From positions 1-54,577 of the forward strand of contig NZ_JAAKZY010000049.1 in assembly GCF_011045015.1 (NCBI RefSeq): a stretch of DNA of 54,577 bases, given 5' to 3'. The notes under the pieces are model-generated. The model was not told the DNA's origin. It worked only from the letters and a program-made list of their open reading frames with translations, and did not search any database. Below are positions 32,844 through 41,958 of this stretch, one piece after another. The DNA is from Streptomyces scabichelini. Its GTDB lineage: Bacteria; Actinomycetota; Actinomycetes; Streptomycetales; Streptomycetaceae. Position numbers and translations under genes: made by a program. Positions within the stretch are counted from its first letter, which is position 1; each line of letters begins with the position of its first letter.

Positions 32844-32923
32844 CTCAGTCACCGTCAGCCTGGTATGTCACATGCGCAGAATGGAGGCCTTCACCGGCTA
32901 TTGCCGAACCGAAAGCGACTGCC

Positions 32924-33568
32924 ATGAACCACCTTCCCGCAGACCCGACGGTGCTCCACCCGTTCCCGGACCAGCCGCGCGTAGTCCTGCTGAAGCCGCT
33001 GGTGGCCTCGCCGCTGATCGAGGTCGGGGAGTACTCCTACTACGACGACCCGGAGGATCCGACCGCGTTCGAGACCCGCAATGTGCTCTACCACTACGGG
33101 CCGGAGAAACTGGTCATCGGGAAGTTCTGCGCGCTGGGCACCGGGGTGCGGTTCATCATGAACGGCGCCAACCACCGCATGGACGGCCCCTCCACCTTCC
33201 CCTTCCCCATCATGGGCGGCTCCTGGGCCGAGCACTTCGACCTGCTCGCCGGCCTGCCGGGCAGGGGCGACACCGTCGTCGGCAACGATGTCTGGTTCGG
33301 CCACAACACCATGGTCATGCCCGGAGTACGCATCGGGCATGGCGCGATCATCGCCTCCGGCGCCGTAGTCGTGGACGACGTCCCCGACTACGGCATCGTC
33401 GGCGGCAACCCGGCCAAACTCATCCGCACCCGCTACAACGACGACGAGATCGCCCGCCTGCTCGCCCTCGCCTGGTGGGACTGGCCCGCAGAGCACCTCA
33501 CCGAACACATCCGGGCCATCATGTCCGGCACCATCGACGACCTCGAAGAGATCGCACCACGGGCCTGA
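32924..33568 (+). CDS. CatB/Vat-type xenobiotic acetyltransferase (left-handed beta helix)
   Basis: The 214-residue protein has hexapeptide repeats of the left-handed parallel beta helix (VIGKFCALGTGVRFIMNGAN, TVVGNDVWFGHNTMVMPGVR, IGHGAIIASGAVVVDDVPDY, GIVGGNPAKLI) and the catalytic-loop His of NGANHRMDG. It matches the XAT family that includes virginiamycin and chloramphenicol acetyltransferases (Vat, CatB). It could give resistance by acetylation using acetyl-CoA, but chromosomal members often have other acceptors. Confidence 0.88.
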   Translation: MNHLPADPTVLHPFPDQPRVVLLKPLVASPLIEVGEYSYYDDPEDPTAFETRNVLYHYGPEKLVIGKFCALGTGVRFIMNGANHRMDGPSTFPFPIMGGSWAEHFDLLAGLPGRGDTVVGNDVWFGHNTMVMPGVRIGHGAIIASGAVVVDDVPDYGIVGGNPAKLIRTRYNDDEIARLLALAWWDWPAEHLTEHIRAIMSGTIDDLEEIAPRA

Positions 33569-33712
33569 GCCGGCCTCCACGCAGTCGGCGCATCCGTCAT
33601 GAGGAGTCCGGAGTCCGCTCCATGGCATGTACGGAAACCGCCACGGACCGTCGGCGTGTGGCTCTGTGGGGTACCTGGCCGCCTGCTCCGGACCAAGCAC
33701 TGGTTCCCGGTC

Positions 33713-34960
33713 CTAGTGGTCCGGTACCGGCTCGTCGGCCAGCAGCCGTGCGAGCCCTGCCGGACTGAACACGTCCCGCGTACCGAGGGCGATACCGCCG
33801 TGCAGTCCGGAATCGCCCTTGAGCTGGGTCGCGGTGATGGTCAGTTTGCGGGTGGCCAGCGGCAGGGCGCGCTGGTACACGGCGGCGCGTACCGCGGACA
33901 CGAGGTCGTCGCGGAGCTGGCTGAGCGGGCCCGCCAGCACCACGGTACGGGGGTTGAACATGTGGACCAGCATGGCCATCACCTCGCCGATCTCGGTGGC
34001 CGCCTGGCGTACGGCGTGGAGTGCGGTCGGATCGCCTGCGGCGATGCGCCGGGCGAGTTCGTGGGTGCCGTACAGCGGATCGTCCTCGGTGGACTCGGGA
34101 ATGCCGAGGCCACGCAGAACCGCACGGTGCGAGGCCAGCGCGCCGACGCAGCCGACGTTGCCGCAGGCGCACAGGACGTTGCCGCCGCCGACGGCCCTGA
34201 TGTGCCCGATGTCGCCGGCCGCTCCGTCAGCGCCGCGGTACACGTCGCCGCTCGCGGTGATGAGGCCCGCGCCGATGCCGGTCGCGATCTTGATGCACAG
34301 AAGCGGGGTCTCCATCCGGGCCTGGACGGCCTCGCCCAGGGCCATCAGGTTGACGTCGTTGTCCACCACGACAGGAGCGTGGAAGCGTTCCTGAAGGTGT
34401 TCGGCCACCGGGTAGCCGTCCCAGCCGGGCATGCCGGTCGGCTGGACCGCGCACCCCTGCTGGAAGTCCACCGGTCCGGGCAGGCCGACGACGATCTCAC
34501 GCACACGGCCGGGATCACAGCGGTTCGTCTCCAGCAGGCTCTGAAGCCGCTCGGTCACCGCGTCCAGTACCGTCCGGGGGCCGGCGTCGATCCGGACGCC
34601 CACGGTCTCCCGCGCGATGACCCGCCGGGTCAGGTCGGCGATGACGACCTGTGACTCCGCCGTGTCGACGTCAACGGCGGCGACGGTCCCGGCCTGCCCG
34701 CTGATCGTCAGCACGCGTGGCGGTCGGCCCCGGACGGACCGTCTGGACTCGACCTCCTCCAGGATGCCTGTCTCAACGAGATGGTCGACCTGCTGTCCCA
34801 CGGTCGAGCGGGCCAGGCCGCTGCGCCGGGCGATCTCCGCCCGGTTGGTCGCCGCTCCGGACACCACGAGTCCCAGCACCCGGCGCAGGGCCAGGGGCAC
34901 CGACGCGGGCCCCACCGCCTCTTCGGTGTAGCCGTCATCTTTATGCATTCCGGTGAACAT
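33713..34960 (-). CDS. ROK family transcriptional repressor
   Basis: The 415-residue protein has an N-terminal winged helix (NRAEIARRSGLARSTVGQQV) and a ROK sugar-kinase-like domain (AAVDVDTAESQVVIADLTRR, VVDNDVNLMALGEAV, IATGIGAGLITASGDVYRG, and the Cys cluster CACGNVGCVGA). In many ROK proteins the position after the last Cys is Glu; here it is Val-Gly. The gene is divergent from a sugar-derivative catabolic operon with a palindrome in between, so it is the likely repressor of that operon, released by a sugar. Confidence 0.92.
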   Translation of the reverse strand: MFTGMHKDDGYTEEAVGPASVPLALRRVLGLVVSGAATNRAEIARRSGLARSTVGQQVDHLVETGILEEVESRRSVRGRPPRVLTISGQAGTVAAVDVDTAESQVVIADLTRRVIARETVGVRIDAGPRTVLDAVTERLQSLLETNRCDPGRVREIVVGLPGPVDFQQGCAVQPTGMPGWDGYPVAEHLQERFHAPVVVDNDVNLMALGEAVQARMETPLLCIKIATGIGAGLITASGDVYRGADGAAGDIGHIRAVGGGNVLCACGNVGCVGALASHRAVLRGLGIPESTEDDPLYGTHELARRIAAGDPTALHAVRQAATEIGEVMAMLVHMFNPRTVVLAGPLSQLRDDLVSAVRAAVYQRALPLATRKLTITATQLKGDSGLHGGIALGTRDVFSPAGLARLLADEPVPDH

Positions 34961-35046
34961 AATGGCTTCTCCTCGTGGCCGTCAATGACACGTGGGTTTC
35001 CCTGAGATGGATGGGCTAAAGCCGACATATCCGGCGCCTATCTACG

Positions 35047-35063
35047 TTTTTAGGCCTGAAAAA
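35047..35063. promoter_or_regulatory. Palindromic operator between ROK gene and catabolic operon
   Basis: TTTTTAGGCCTGAAAAA is a near-perfect palindrome in an AT-rich island (35010-35100), rare for this genome. It lies 104 bases before the first Gfo/Idh gene. ROK repressors commonly bind TTT-N-AAA-type palindromes like this. Confidence 0.7.
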
Positions 35064-35166
35064 AAATTAAATAGCTCCTCTTGTGCTCTTCACTCGAACT
35101 AAACGAAGGTGATGCGCAACGCGGCTGTCCGGCCGCGGTCGGTCGCTGGACGACGGAGGTGCGCCG

Positions 35167-36303
35167 ATGAACAGTTCGATGCAGGCCGTGGTGATCGGGG
35201 CCGGGATGATCGGCGCCGTGCACGCCGCCGCGATCCGCGCCGCCGGCGGCGAACTGGCAGGTGTGGTCGCCTCGACCCCCGAGCGCAGCGCCCGGGTCGC
35301 AAAGGCCTGGCAGGCGCCCGCCCGCCACCAGGACTTCGAGTCCGTGCTCGCCGACGACAGCGTCCGCGTCGTGCACGTCTGCACACCGAACGCCCTGCAC
35401 GTGGAGCAGGCGGAGGCGGCCCTCGCCGCAGGCAAGCACGTGATCTGCGAGAAGCCGCTCGCCACGTCGGCCGCCGAGGCGGAACGCCTGACACGGCTGG
35501 CCGAGGAGGCGGACCTGCTGCTCGCAGTTCCCTTCGTCTACCGCTATCACCCGCTCGTACGGGAGATACGCGACCGCCGGTTGCGCGGAGAGTTCGGGGC
35601 CTGGCAGCTGATCCACGGCAGCTATCTGCAGGACTGGATGCTGTCCGAGGACGCCATGTCCTGGCGGGTCGACCCGGCCGACGGAGGTCCCTCCCGGGCG
35701 TTCGCGGACATCGGTTCGCACTGGTGCGATCTGGTCGAGTGGGTCGCCGGAGTCCGCTTCACCGAGTTGTCCGCGCGGCTCGGTACAACGGTCCTCACCC
35801 GGCCCGCCGGTACCGGCACGAGTTTCACGACCGCCATCGGGGGGCCGCGAGTCGAGGTCCGTACCGAGGACGTCGCGGCCGTGCTCCTGCGTACCGGCGA
35901 CGGTGTCCTGGGCACGCTGACGGTCTCCCAGGTGTCGGCGGGCCGGAAGAACCGGCTGTGGTTCGAGCTCGACGGCGCGGACGGCAGTGCGGTCTTCGAC
36001 CAGGAGAACCCCGAGACGGCCTGGCTGGGCGCCCAGGACGGCGCACGGCTGATCGTCCGCGACCCCGGCCACGGGTCCGCCGAGCAACGACGGCTGTCCC
36101 GGCTGCCGGCCGGACATGCCCAGGGCTACGCGGACTGCTTCACCTCCTTCGTCGCAGACGCCTACGCCGCGATCAGGGGCGAGAAACCCGAGGGACTGCC
36201 GACCGGCGTGGACGGCGTCCGCTCGGCCCACGTCGTCGAAGCGGTACTGAGGTCCGACGCCTCACTCACCTGGACCGACGTCGCCCCGCATGCGCGGTCA
36301 TGA
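35167..36303 (+). CDS. Gfo/Idh/MocA family NAD(P)-dependent oxidoreductase
   Basis: The 378-residue protein has the Rossmann motif VIGAGMIGAVHAAAIRAAG, the HVCTPNALHVEQAEAALAAG loop and the family signature CEKPLATS (Lys). The C-terminal alpha/beta domain includes DIGSHWCDLVEWVAG with the catalytic Asp/His pair. Such enzymes oxidise hydroxyls of sugars or inositols. It is the first gene of a four-gene operon that alternates oxidoreductases and TIM-barrel isomerase-like proteins. The substrate is not predictable. Confidence 0.93.
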   Translation: MNSSMQAVVIGAGMIGAVHAAAIRAAGGELAGVVASTPERSARVAKAWQAPARHQDFESVLADDSVRVVHVCTPNALHVEQAEAALAAGKHVICEKPLATSAAEAERLTRLAEEADLLLAVPFVYRYHPLVREIRDRRLRGEFGAWQLIHGSYLQDWMLSEDAMSWRVDPADGGPSRAFADIGSHWCDLVEWVAGVRFTELSARLGTTVLTRPAGTGTSFTTAIGGPRVEVRTEDVAAVLLRTGDGVLGTLTVSQVSAGRKNRLWFELDGADGSAVFDQENPETAWLGAQDGARLIVRDPGHGSAEQRRLSRLPAGHAQGYADCFTSFVADAYAAIRGEKPEGLPTGVDGVRSAHVVEAVLRSDASLTWTDVAPHARS

Positions 36304-36317
36304 AGGCCGGCACATGA

Positions 36318-36378
36318 CATGACATCCGCAGCCCTGGAGGGCCCCATGAAGCGCATGACATCCGCAGCCCTGGAGGGC
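36318..36378. repeat. 36-bp tandem duplication before the isomerase gene
   Basis: CATGACATCCGCAGCCCTGG plus five more matching bases occurs at 36318-36342 and 36354-36378, a 36-base period. Each copy includes a CTGGAGGG ribosome binding site followed by an ATG, but only the second ATG (36384) opens the real gene; the first opens a short out-of-frame or leader frame. Confidence 0.75.
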
Positions 36379-36383
36379 GTCCC

Positions 36384-37304
36384 ATGAAACTCGGCATGCT
36401 CACCGCCTGCCTGCCAGAACTCTCCCTCGCCGAGATCGCCGCGTGGGCGAGCGAGGCGGGATACGAGGACCTGGAGGTCGCCGCCTGGCCGCGCACCGGA
36501 GGCCGGGACTTCGAGGCGGCCCACCTCCCGGTGACCGGCTTCGGCGCACGCGAGGCCGACGAGACACGGGTTCTGCTGGAGCGCCACGGCCTCGGCATCT
36601 CCGCGCTCGCCTACTACGAGAACAACCTGCATCCCGATCCCCGGCGACGGGCCGCGATCCACCAGCATCTCAAGGCGGTCGTCGACGCCGCGGCGGCCCT
36701 GGGCGTCCCGTACGTGGGCACGTTCATCGGCCGGGACTGGACCCGGCCGGTGGCGGCCAACCTCGACGAGGCCGAGAAGGTCTTCCCCGAACTCGTCGAG
36801 TACGCGGGGCAGAACGGCGTACGGATCATCATCGAGAACTGTGTGATGGAGGGCTGGCACCCGGACGGCTACCCGGGCAACCTCGCCTACTCGCCCGAGC
36901 TGTGGGAGTGGATGTTCGGCCTCGACGTCTACCTCAACTGGGACCCGTCCCATCTGACGTGGATCGGCGTCGACCCGGTGAAGACCATCGCGCCGTACGC
37001 CGACCGCATCGTGCACGCCCAGGCCAAGGACCTCGAGATCCTGCCCGGCGCCGTCGACCGCTACGGCGTCTTCGGCAAGGCCGTCCAGCGCGACGACCCC
37101 TGGGACACCGGCTGGTGGCGCTACCGCGTCCCCGGCCGCGGCCAGGTCGACTGGAACGCCGTCGTCGACGCCCTGTACGAGAACGGCTTCACCGGCACCC
37201 TCTCCGTCGAGCACGAGGACCCCGTCTGGAGCGGCACCGAGGAGCGGGTCAAGACCGGCCTGGAGATCGCCCACCGGACCCTGCGCCCTCTCATTGTCGG
37301 CTGA
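36384..37304 (+). CDS. Sugar phosphate isomerase/epimerase-like TIM barrel protein
   Basis: The 306-residue protein belongs to the AP-endonuclease-2/xylose-isomerase-like TIM-barrel family (LAEIAAWASEAGYEDLEVAA, GISALAYYENNLHPD, IIIENCVMEGWHPD, NWDPSHLTWIGVDPVKTIAP, SVEHEDP). Glu, Asp and His at the strand ends (IIEN, WDPSH, HAQAKD, VEHED) form a typical metal site. It is often paired with Gfo/Idh enzymes in the breakdown of unusual sugars, inositols or glycosides. Confidence 0.9.
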   Translation: MKLGMLTACLPELSLAEIAAWASEAGYEDLEVAAWPRTGGRDFEAAHLPVTGFGAREADETRVLLERHGLGISALAYYENNLHPDPRRRAAIHQHLKAVVDAAAALGVPYVGTFIGRDWTRPVAANLDEAEKVFPELVEYAGQNGVRIIIENCVMEGWHPDGYPGNLAYSPELWEWMFGLDVYLNWDPSHLTWIGVDPVKTIAPYADRIVHAQAKDLEILPGAVDRYGVFGKAVQRDDPWDTGWWRYRVPGRGQVDWNAVVDALYENGFTGTLSVEHEDPVWSGTEERVKTGLEIAHRTLRPLIVG

Positions 37305-37339
37305 CGCATCGTCAACTCACCAAGGAACACAGGAGATTC

Positions 37340-38461
37340 ATGGACCCGCAACGAACACGGCACCGCATCGGGATCCTGGGCGCCGGCAACATCTTCGGCC
37401 GCTACGTCGAGGGCCTGCGCACCTTCCCGGAGCTCGAAGTGGTCCGTGTGGCCGACGTCGACACGGCCCGCGCCCGACAGGCCGCGGCCGAGTACGGCAT
37501 ACCGGCATGGAGCGACGCCGACGAACTCCTCGACGACGACACGGTCGAGATCGTCGTCAACATCACCCCGCCGCAGTTCCACGCGAAGACCGTCATCGCG
37601 GCGCTGGAGGCAGGCAAGAGCGTCTACGTCGAGAAGCCGCTCGCGGCCACGGTGGAGGAGGCCCGCGAGGTCCTCGACGCCGCCGCGAGCAGCACGGCGC
37701 TGCTGGGGTCGGCCCCAGACACCTTCCTGGGCAGCGCCGTGCAGACCGCCCGGCACGCGCTCGACTCCGGCCGGATCGGCGAGGTCGTCGGCGCCACCGC
37801 CTTCGTGCGCTCCAGCCGTGCCGAGACCTGGCACCCCGACCCGCGCGCCTTCTACGGCCCCGGCGGCGGCCCGGTCCTGGACATGGGCCCCTACTACCTC
37901 GCTGCGCTCGTCAACTGCCTCGGCCCGGTCGCCCAGGTGTCCGCCGCCACCCGCATCGGCGCGACGACCCGCACGGTCACCAGCCCCGAGCGCGTGGTCG
38001 ACGAGGTCACCGTCGAGGTCCCCACCCACGCCTCCGCCACTCTGACCTTCGCCTCCGGCGCCATCGCCACCACCGTGATGAGTTTCGACGTCTGGGACAC
38101 CGAGCTCCCGCGCATCGAGATCTACGGCACCGAGGGCACCCTCGCCCTGCCGAACCCCAACTTCTTCGACGGCGACGTACGCCTCAAACGGCACGGCGAC
38201 GACCAGTGGCGGGTGCTCACCCCCGTCACCGAGCTCTTCGGCGCCGTCGGCACCCCCGAGCAGCACCGCCGCGGACTGGGCGTACGGGACCTCGCCGGCG
38301 CACTCGACGGCAGGCCGCACCGCGCGAATCCCGAGTTCGCCTTCCACACGCTCGAGGTGCTGGCGAGCTTCGAGATCTCCCAGCGAGAGAAACGTTTCGT
38401 CGACCTGGAGAGCGCCTGCGAGCGCCCCGCACCCCGCCCCGTCGCCTCCGCCGCGCACTGA
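37340..38461 (+). CDS. Gfo/Idh/MocA family oxidoreductase (second copy)
   Basis: The 373-residue protein has GILGAGNIFGRYVEGLRTFP, VNITPPQFHAKTVIAALEAG and the signature VEKPLAATVEEA with the catalytic Lys. C-terminal elements are GGPVLDMGPYYLAALVNCLG and EIYGTEGTLALPNP. It is only distantly similar to the first copy in the operon, so the two probably act on different carbons or substrates. AGGAG at 37331-37335 precedes the ATG. Confidence 0.93.
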   Translation: MDPQRTRHRIGILGAGNIFGRYVEGLRTFPELEVVRVADVDTARARQAAAEYGIPAWSDADELLDDDTVEIVVNITPPQFHAKTVIAALEAGKSVYVEKPLAATVEEAREVLDAAASSTALLGSAPDTFLGSAVQTARHALDSGRIGEVVGATAFVRSSRAETWHPDPRAFYGPGGGPVLDMGPYYLAALVNCLGPVAQVSAATRIGATTRTVTSPERVVDEVTVEVPTHASATLTFASGAIATTVMSFDVWDTELPRIEIYGTEGTLALPNPNFFDGDVRLKRHGDDQWRVLTPVTELFGAVGTPEQHRRGLGVRDLAGALDGRPHRANPEFAFHTLEVLASFEISQREKRFVDLESACERPAPRPVASAAH

Positions 38462-38475
38462 GAGGACCACAGACC

Positions 38476-39363
38476 ATGAAGATCAGGCAGGACCGCCTCG
38501 CCATCAACCCCCTGCAGTGGGTCGCGAGCGCCGACGGCTGGATCGACCCCACGCTCGCCCCGCCGCTCGACCGGCAGCTCTCGGTCATCCGCGACGCCGG
38601 CATCACCGCCCTCCACAGCGCCGTCCCCGGGGACATGACCCCCAAGGAGTACGCCGCCCGGCTCGCCGAGTACGGCATCAGCCCGGCACCCGGCTACATC
38701 CCCGTCCGCCTCACCGACGACGCGACCGAGCGACAGACCTTCCGCGACACCGCGGCCCGCGTCGCCGCACAGCACGCGGCACTCGGCGTACCCACCGTCT
38801 TCCTCGCCATGGGGATGGCCAAGGACGCCGAGCGCGTGGCCCGGCCCGCCGTCGGCCACCTGGCCGAGCAGGGACGCCTGGAACGCGTACGGGACCTGCT
38901 GGCCGAGATCGCCGGGATCATCCGTGCGGAAGGCATCACCCCGGCCTTCCACCCGCACGTGGGCACCTGGGCCGAGACCGAGTCGGAGACCCGCTTCATC
39001 CTCGACACCGTCGACGCCTCCGTTCTCGGGTTCGGACCCGACATGGGCCACCTGGCCTGGGCGGGCGCGGATCCGGCACAGCTCGTACGGGACTACGCGG
39101 ACCGGGTGGCGAGCGTGCACATCAAGGACCTGGACCTGGGCCTCGCCGCGCAGGCCCGGGACGCCGGCTGGGACTACCGCAAGACGGTCCTGGCGGGTCT
39201 GTGGTCGGAGCCGGGGCACGGAAACGCCGACATCGAAGGCTTCGTCGGCGCGCTGCCCGACGACTTCGACGGGTGGCTGATCGTTGAGGTCGACCGGGGC
39301 GCCCGGCCGACGCCGGAGGAGAGCGTGCGGCTCTGCGGGGAGTGGGCTGCGCGGCAGGCGTAG
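38476..39363 (+). CDS. Sugar phosphate isomerase/epimerase-like TIM barrel protein (second copy)
   Basis: The 295-residue protein resembles IolE/IolH-type TIM barrels (INPLQWVASADGWIDP, ITPAFHPHVGTWAETESETR, GFGPDMGHLAWAGADPAQLV, ASVHIKDLDLGLAA, WLIVEVDRG). IolE-like members dehydrate keto-inositols. With the two Gfo/Idh genes it suggests an oxidation, isomerisation/elimination route for a cyclitol or sugar derivative. It follows the previous gene by 14 bases and ends the sugar module. Confidence 0.9.
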   Translation: MKIRQDRLAINPLQWVASADGWIDPTLAPPLDRQLSVIRDAGITALHSAVPGDMTPKEYAARLAEYGISPAPGYIPVRLTDDATERQTFRDTAARVAAQHAALGVPTVFLAMGMAKDAERVARPAVGHLAEQGRLERVRDLLAEIAGIIRAEGITPAFHPHVGTWAETESETRFILDTVDASVLGFGPDMGHLAWAGADPAQLVRDYADRVASVHIKDLDLGLAAQARDAGWDYRKTVLAGLWSEPGHGNADIEGFVGALPDDFDGWLIVEVDRGARPTPEESVRLCGEWAARQA

Positions 39364-39471
39364 CCATGACCGGCTTACGCGACACACAGGCAGTACCGGC
39401 AGTGCACGGCCGGCAGCGGGGCGACCCGGGGGACACACAGGAGCCGAAGGACTGAGACAAGTGGAGAGAAC

Positions 39472-40977
39472 ATGCGCAAGACAGTGGCGTTCGTCGGCGC
39501 CGGAATCCTGACAGCGACGGTCGCGGCCTGTGGCGGCGGCAACCAGGCCGCCGGCGGCGACAAGACCCTGACCCTCGCCGAGTCGGTCGCGGCCACGCCG
39601 TGGGATCTGGCCAAGGCGAGCATGGGGCCCGAGTCCCAGTACTACCAGCCGGTGTACGACACCCTGATCCGGCTGAACACCAAGGGGGAGCCCACCCCCA
39701 ACCTGGCCACCTCATGGTCGTACGACAAGCCGCAGACCACACTGACGCTGAAGCTGCGTCAGGGAGTCAAGTTCACCGACGGCACCCCCCTCGACGCCGA
39801 CGCGGTCAAGCAGAGTCTGCTGCACACCAAGAGCGGCACGGCCAGCGCCGCCGGCGAGATCCAGGACATCTCCGGAGTCGATGTCGTCGACGCGCAGACC
39901 GTCGCCATCAGGCTGAGCCACCCCACCGCGGCCCTGCTGCCCGCGCTCGGTCAGGTCTCCGGCATGATCGTCAGCCCGAAGGCGCTGGAGAACCCCAGGA
40001 CCCCCGTCGGCTCGGGCCCCTACAAACTGGACACGGCCGCCACCACCGCCGGGCAGACGTACACCTACGTCCGCAACGCCGACTACTGGAACGCCAAGGC
40101 CTTCCCCTACGACAAGGTCGTCATCAAGTTCCTCGCCGACCCGACGGCACGCACCAACGCCCTGCTGTCCGGCCAGCTCGACGGCGCCACCCTCAACCTC
40201 AACCGGGTCAAGACCGTCAAGGGCCGGGGCCTGAACGTCGTCACCTACCAGCCCGGCGACATCGAGGGCCTCTACATCTGGGACCGCGCCGGCAAGAAGG
40301 TGCCCGCCCTCGGCAAGCTGAAGGTCCGGCAGGCGCTGAACCACGCCTTCGACAAGGACGCCATCATCAAGTCGGCCAAGACAGGCCTCGGTACGCCCAC
40401 CACCCAGCTGTTCGCCAAGACCGAGGACGGCTACAAGGCCGAGCTGAACGACACGTACGCGTACGACCCGGCGAAGGCGAAGAAGCTGCTGGCGGAGGCC
40501 GGATACCCGAACGGCTTCTCCGTGACCCTCCCGGACCTCTCGGCGAACTTCCCGCAGGAGCAGGCCGCGCTCAATCAGTCCCTCAAGGACATCGGCATCA
40601 AGGTCAAGCTGGACACCCTGCCCACCGACCAGATCTTCAGCGCCATGCTCTCGGGCAAGTACGCGATGTCGTACTTCAAGCTGGGCGCGCCCACCGCCTG
40701 GGACAAGGTCCAGCTGGAGCTGACGAAGAAGTCGACCTGGAACCCCTTCAAGTACGGCGACCCGAAGGCCGACGACCTCATCACCCGCATCGGGAACGCC
40801 ACCGGGGCCCAGCGTGAAGCGCTCTTCGAGGAGCTGAACACCTACGTCGTCGACCAGGCGTGGAACGCCCCCTGGAGCGTCATCGCCAACGCGTACGCGA
40901 CCGCGAAGGACGTCAAGGTGACGCCGCAGCCCGGCACCCAGTACCCGCCGATCTACAACTACGCGCCGGCGAAGTAG
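39472..40977 (+). CDS. Family 5 solute-binding lipoprotein (oligopeptide/dipeptide type)
   Basis: The 501-residue lipoprotein (signal ending LTATVAACGGG) has the SBP_bac_5 fold of DppA/OppA: YQPVYDTLIRLNTKGEPTPN, LKLRQGVKFTDGTPLDADAV, PVGSGPYKL, NADYWNAKAFPYDKVVIKFL, KVRQALNHAFDKDAI. Family members bind peptides, but also nickel, glycosides or aromatic conjugates. It starts 109 bases after the sugar module and leads an operon of importer, NTF2-like protein, two-component system and amidohydrolase. Confidence 0.92.
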   Translation: MRKTVAFVGAGILTATVAACGGGNQAAGGDKTLTLAESVAATPWDLAKASMGPESQYYQPVYDTLIRLNTKGEPTPNLATSWSYDKPQTTLTLKLRQGVKFTDGTPLDADAVKQSLLHTKSGTASAAGEIQDISGVDVVDAQTVAIRLSHPTAALLPALGQVSGMIVSPKALENPRTPVGSGPYKLDTAATTAGQTYTYVRNADYWNAKAFPYDKVVIKFLADPTARTNALLSGQLDGATLNLNRVKTVKGRGLNVVTYQPGDIEGLYIWDRAGKKVPALGKLKVRQALNHAFDKDAIIKSAKTGLGTPTTQLFAKTEDGYKAELNDTYAYDPAKAKKLLAEAGYPNGFSVTLPDLSANFPQEQAALNQSLKDIGIKVKLDTLPTDQIFSAMLSGKYAMSYFKLGAPTAWDKVQLELTKKSTWNPFKYGDPKADDLITRIGNATGAQREALFEELNTYVVDQAWNAPWSVIANAYATAKDVKVTPQPGTQYPPIYNYAPAK

Positions 40978-41016
40978 CCGTCGGTCCGTTCCCGCACGTG
41001 GAAGGAGGAACCGACC

Positions 41017-41958
41017 GTGCTCGTCTTCCTGTTCCGGCGCATCGCCGCCGGCGCCGTCCTGGTGGTCGTCGTGGCCACCGCGACATTCCTGCTGCTCAGC
41101 CTCACCGGCACCGATGTCGCCCGCAACGTCCTGGGTGAGACGGCCTCGCGGTCCGCGGTGGCCGTCAAGAGCCACGAACTCGGCCTGGACCAGCCCCTGG
41201 TGGAGCGCTACTGGCACTGGGCCGAACAGGCAGCGCAGGGAAACCTGGGCAGTTCCTGGTTCACCGGCGACTCGGTGAACCAGTCCCTGACCGACACCCT
41301 GCCGGTCACCCTCTCCGTGGTGCTGGCCGGAATGCTGGTCGCGGCGGTTCTCAGCGTGGTGCTGGGCACCGCGGCCGCCCTGCGCGGCGGCTGGGTCGAC
41401 CGTCTCGTACAGATCGCCGCGGTGCTCGGCACCGCCGTGCCCAGCTTCCTGATCGCCCTGGTCCTCGCCGTCACCCTGGCCGTCCAGCTGGGCTGGATGC
41501 CGGCCACCGGCTACGTCGACCTCGCCACCTCGCCCGGCGGCTGGCTGCGCTCCATCGCCCTGCCCGCCCTCTCCTTGGCCGTCGGCGCGACCGCGGCCAC
41601 CGCGATGCAGGTGCGCGGCGCCCTGATCGACGTCCTGCGCGCCGACTTCGTCCGTACCCTGCGCAGCCGCGGCCTCGGCACCCGCAGCGTCGTGTTCCGG
41701 CACGCGCTGCGCAACGCGGCGCCGCCCGCCCTGACCGTGCTCGCCCTGCAGTTCATCGGCCTGATCGGCGGCGCCGTCGTCGTGGAGAAGGTGTTCGGCC
41801 TGCCCGGCATCGGCACCCTCGCCAACTCAGCCGCCGTCCGTGGTGACGCCCCCGTGCTGCTCGGCACGGTCGTGGTCACCGTCGTCATCGTCGTCGCCGT
41901 CAACCTCGTGCTGGACATCGCGTACGGCTGGCTCAACCCCAAGGTGCGTGTCTCATGA
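41017..41958 (+). CDS. ABC transporter permease, DppB type
   Basis: The 313-residue protein starts at a GTG (GGAGGAA upstream) and has six membrane segments with the DppB pattern VFLFRRIAAGAVLVVVVATA at the N-terminus, LGLDQPLVERYWHW, and the coupling motif DFVRTLRSRGLGTRSVVFRH. It overlaps the next gene by four bases. Confidence 0.93.
   Translation: MLVFLFRRIAAGAVLVVVVATATFLLLSLTGTDVARNVLGETASRSAVAVKSHELGLDQPLVERYWHWAEQAAQGNLGSSWFTGDSVNQSLTDTLPVTLSVVLAGMLVAAVLSVVLGTAAALRGGWVDRLVQIAAVLGTAVPSFLIALVLAVTLAVQLGWMPATGYVDLATSPGGWLRSIALPALSLAVGATAATAMQVRGALIDVLRADFVRTLRSRGLGTRSVVFRHALRNAAPPALTVLALQFIGLIGGAVVVEKVFGLPGIGTLANSAAVRGDAPVLLGTVVVTVVIVVAVNLVLDIAYGWLNPKVRVS

Noticed and set aside
36351..36383. 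Short leader peptide gene from the first ATG of the duplicated leader
   Set aside because: Too short and without any supporting feature other than the duplication.
37121..38470. Long minus-strand frame over the second Gfo/Idh gene
   Set aside because: The sequence is Gly/Val/Ala/Asp-rich with no motif, and the plus strand is a clear oxidoreductase. Similar antisense frames over 24972-26543, 36162-37274 and 39712-41703 were dropped for the same reason.
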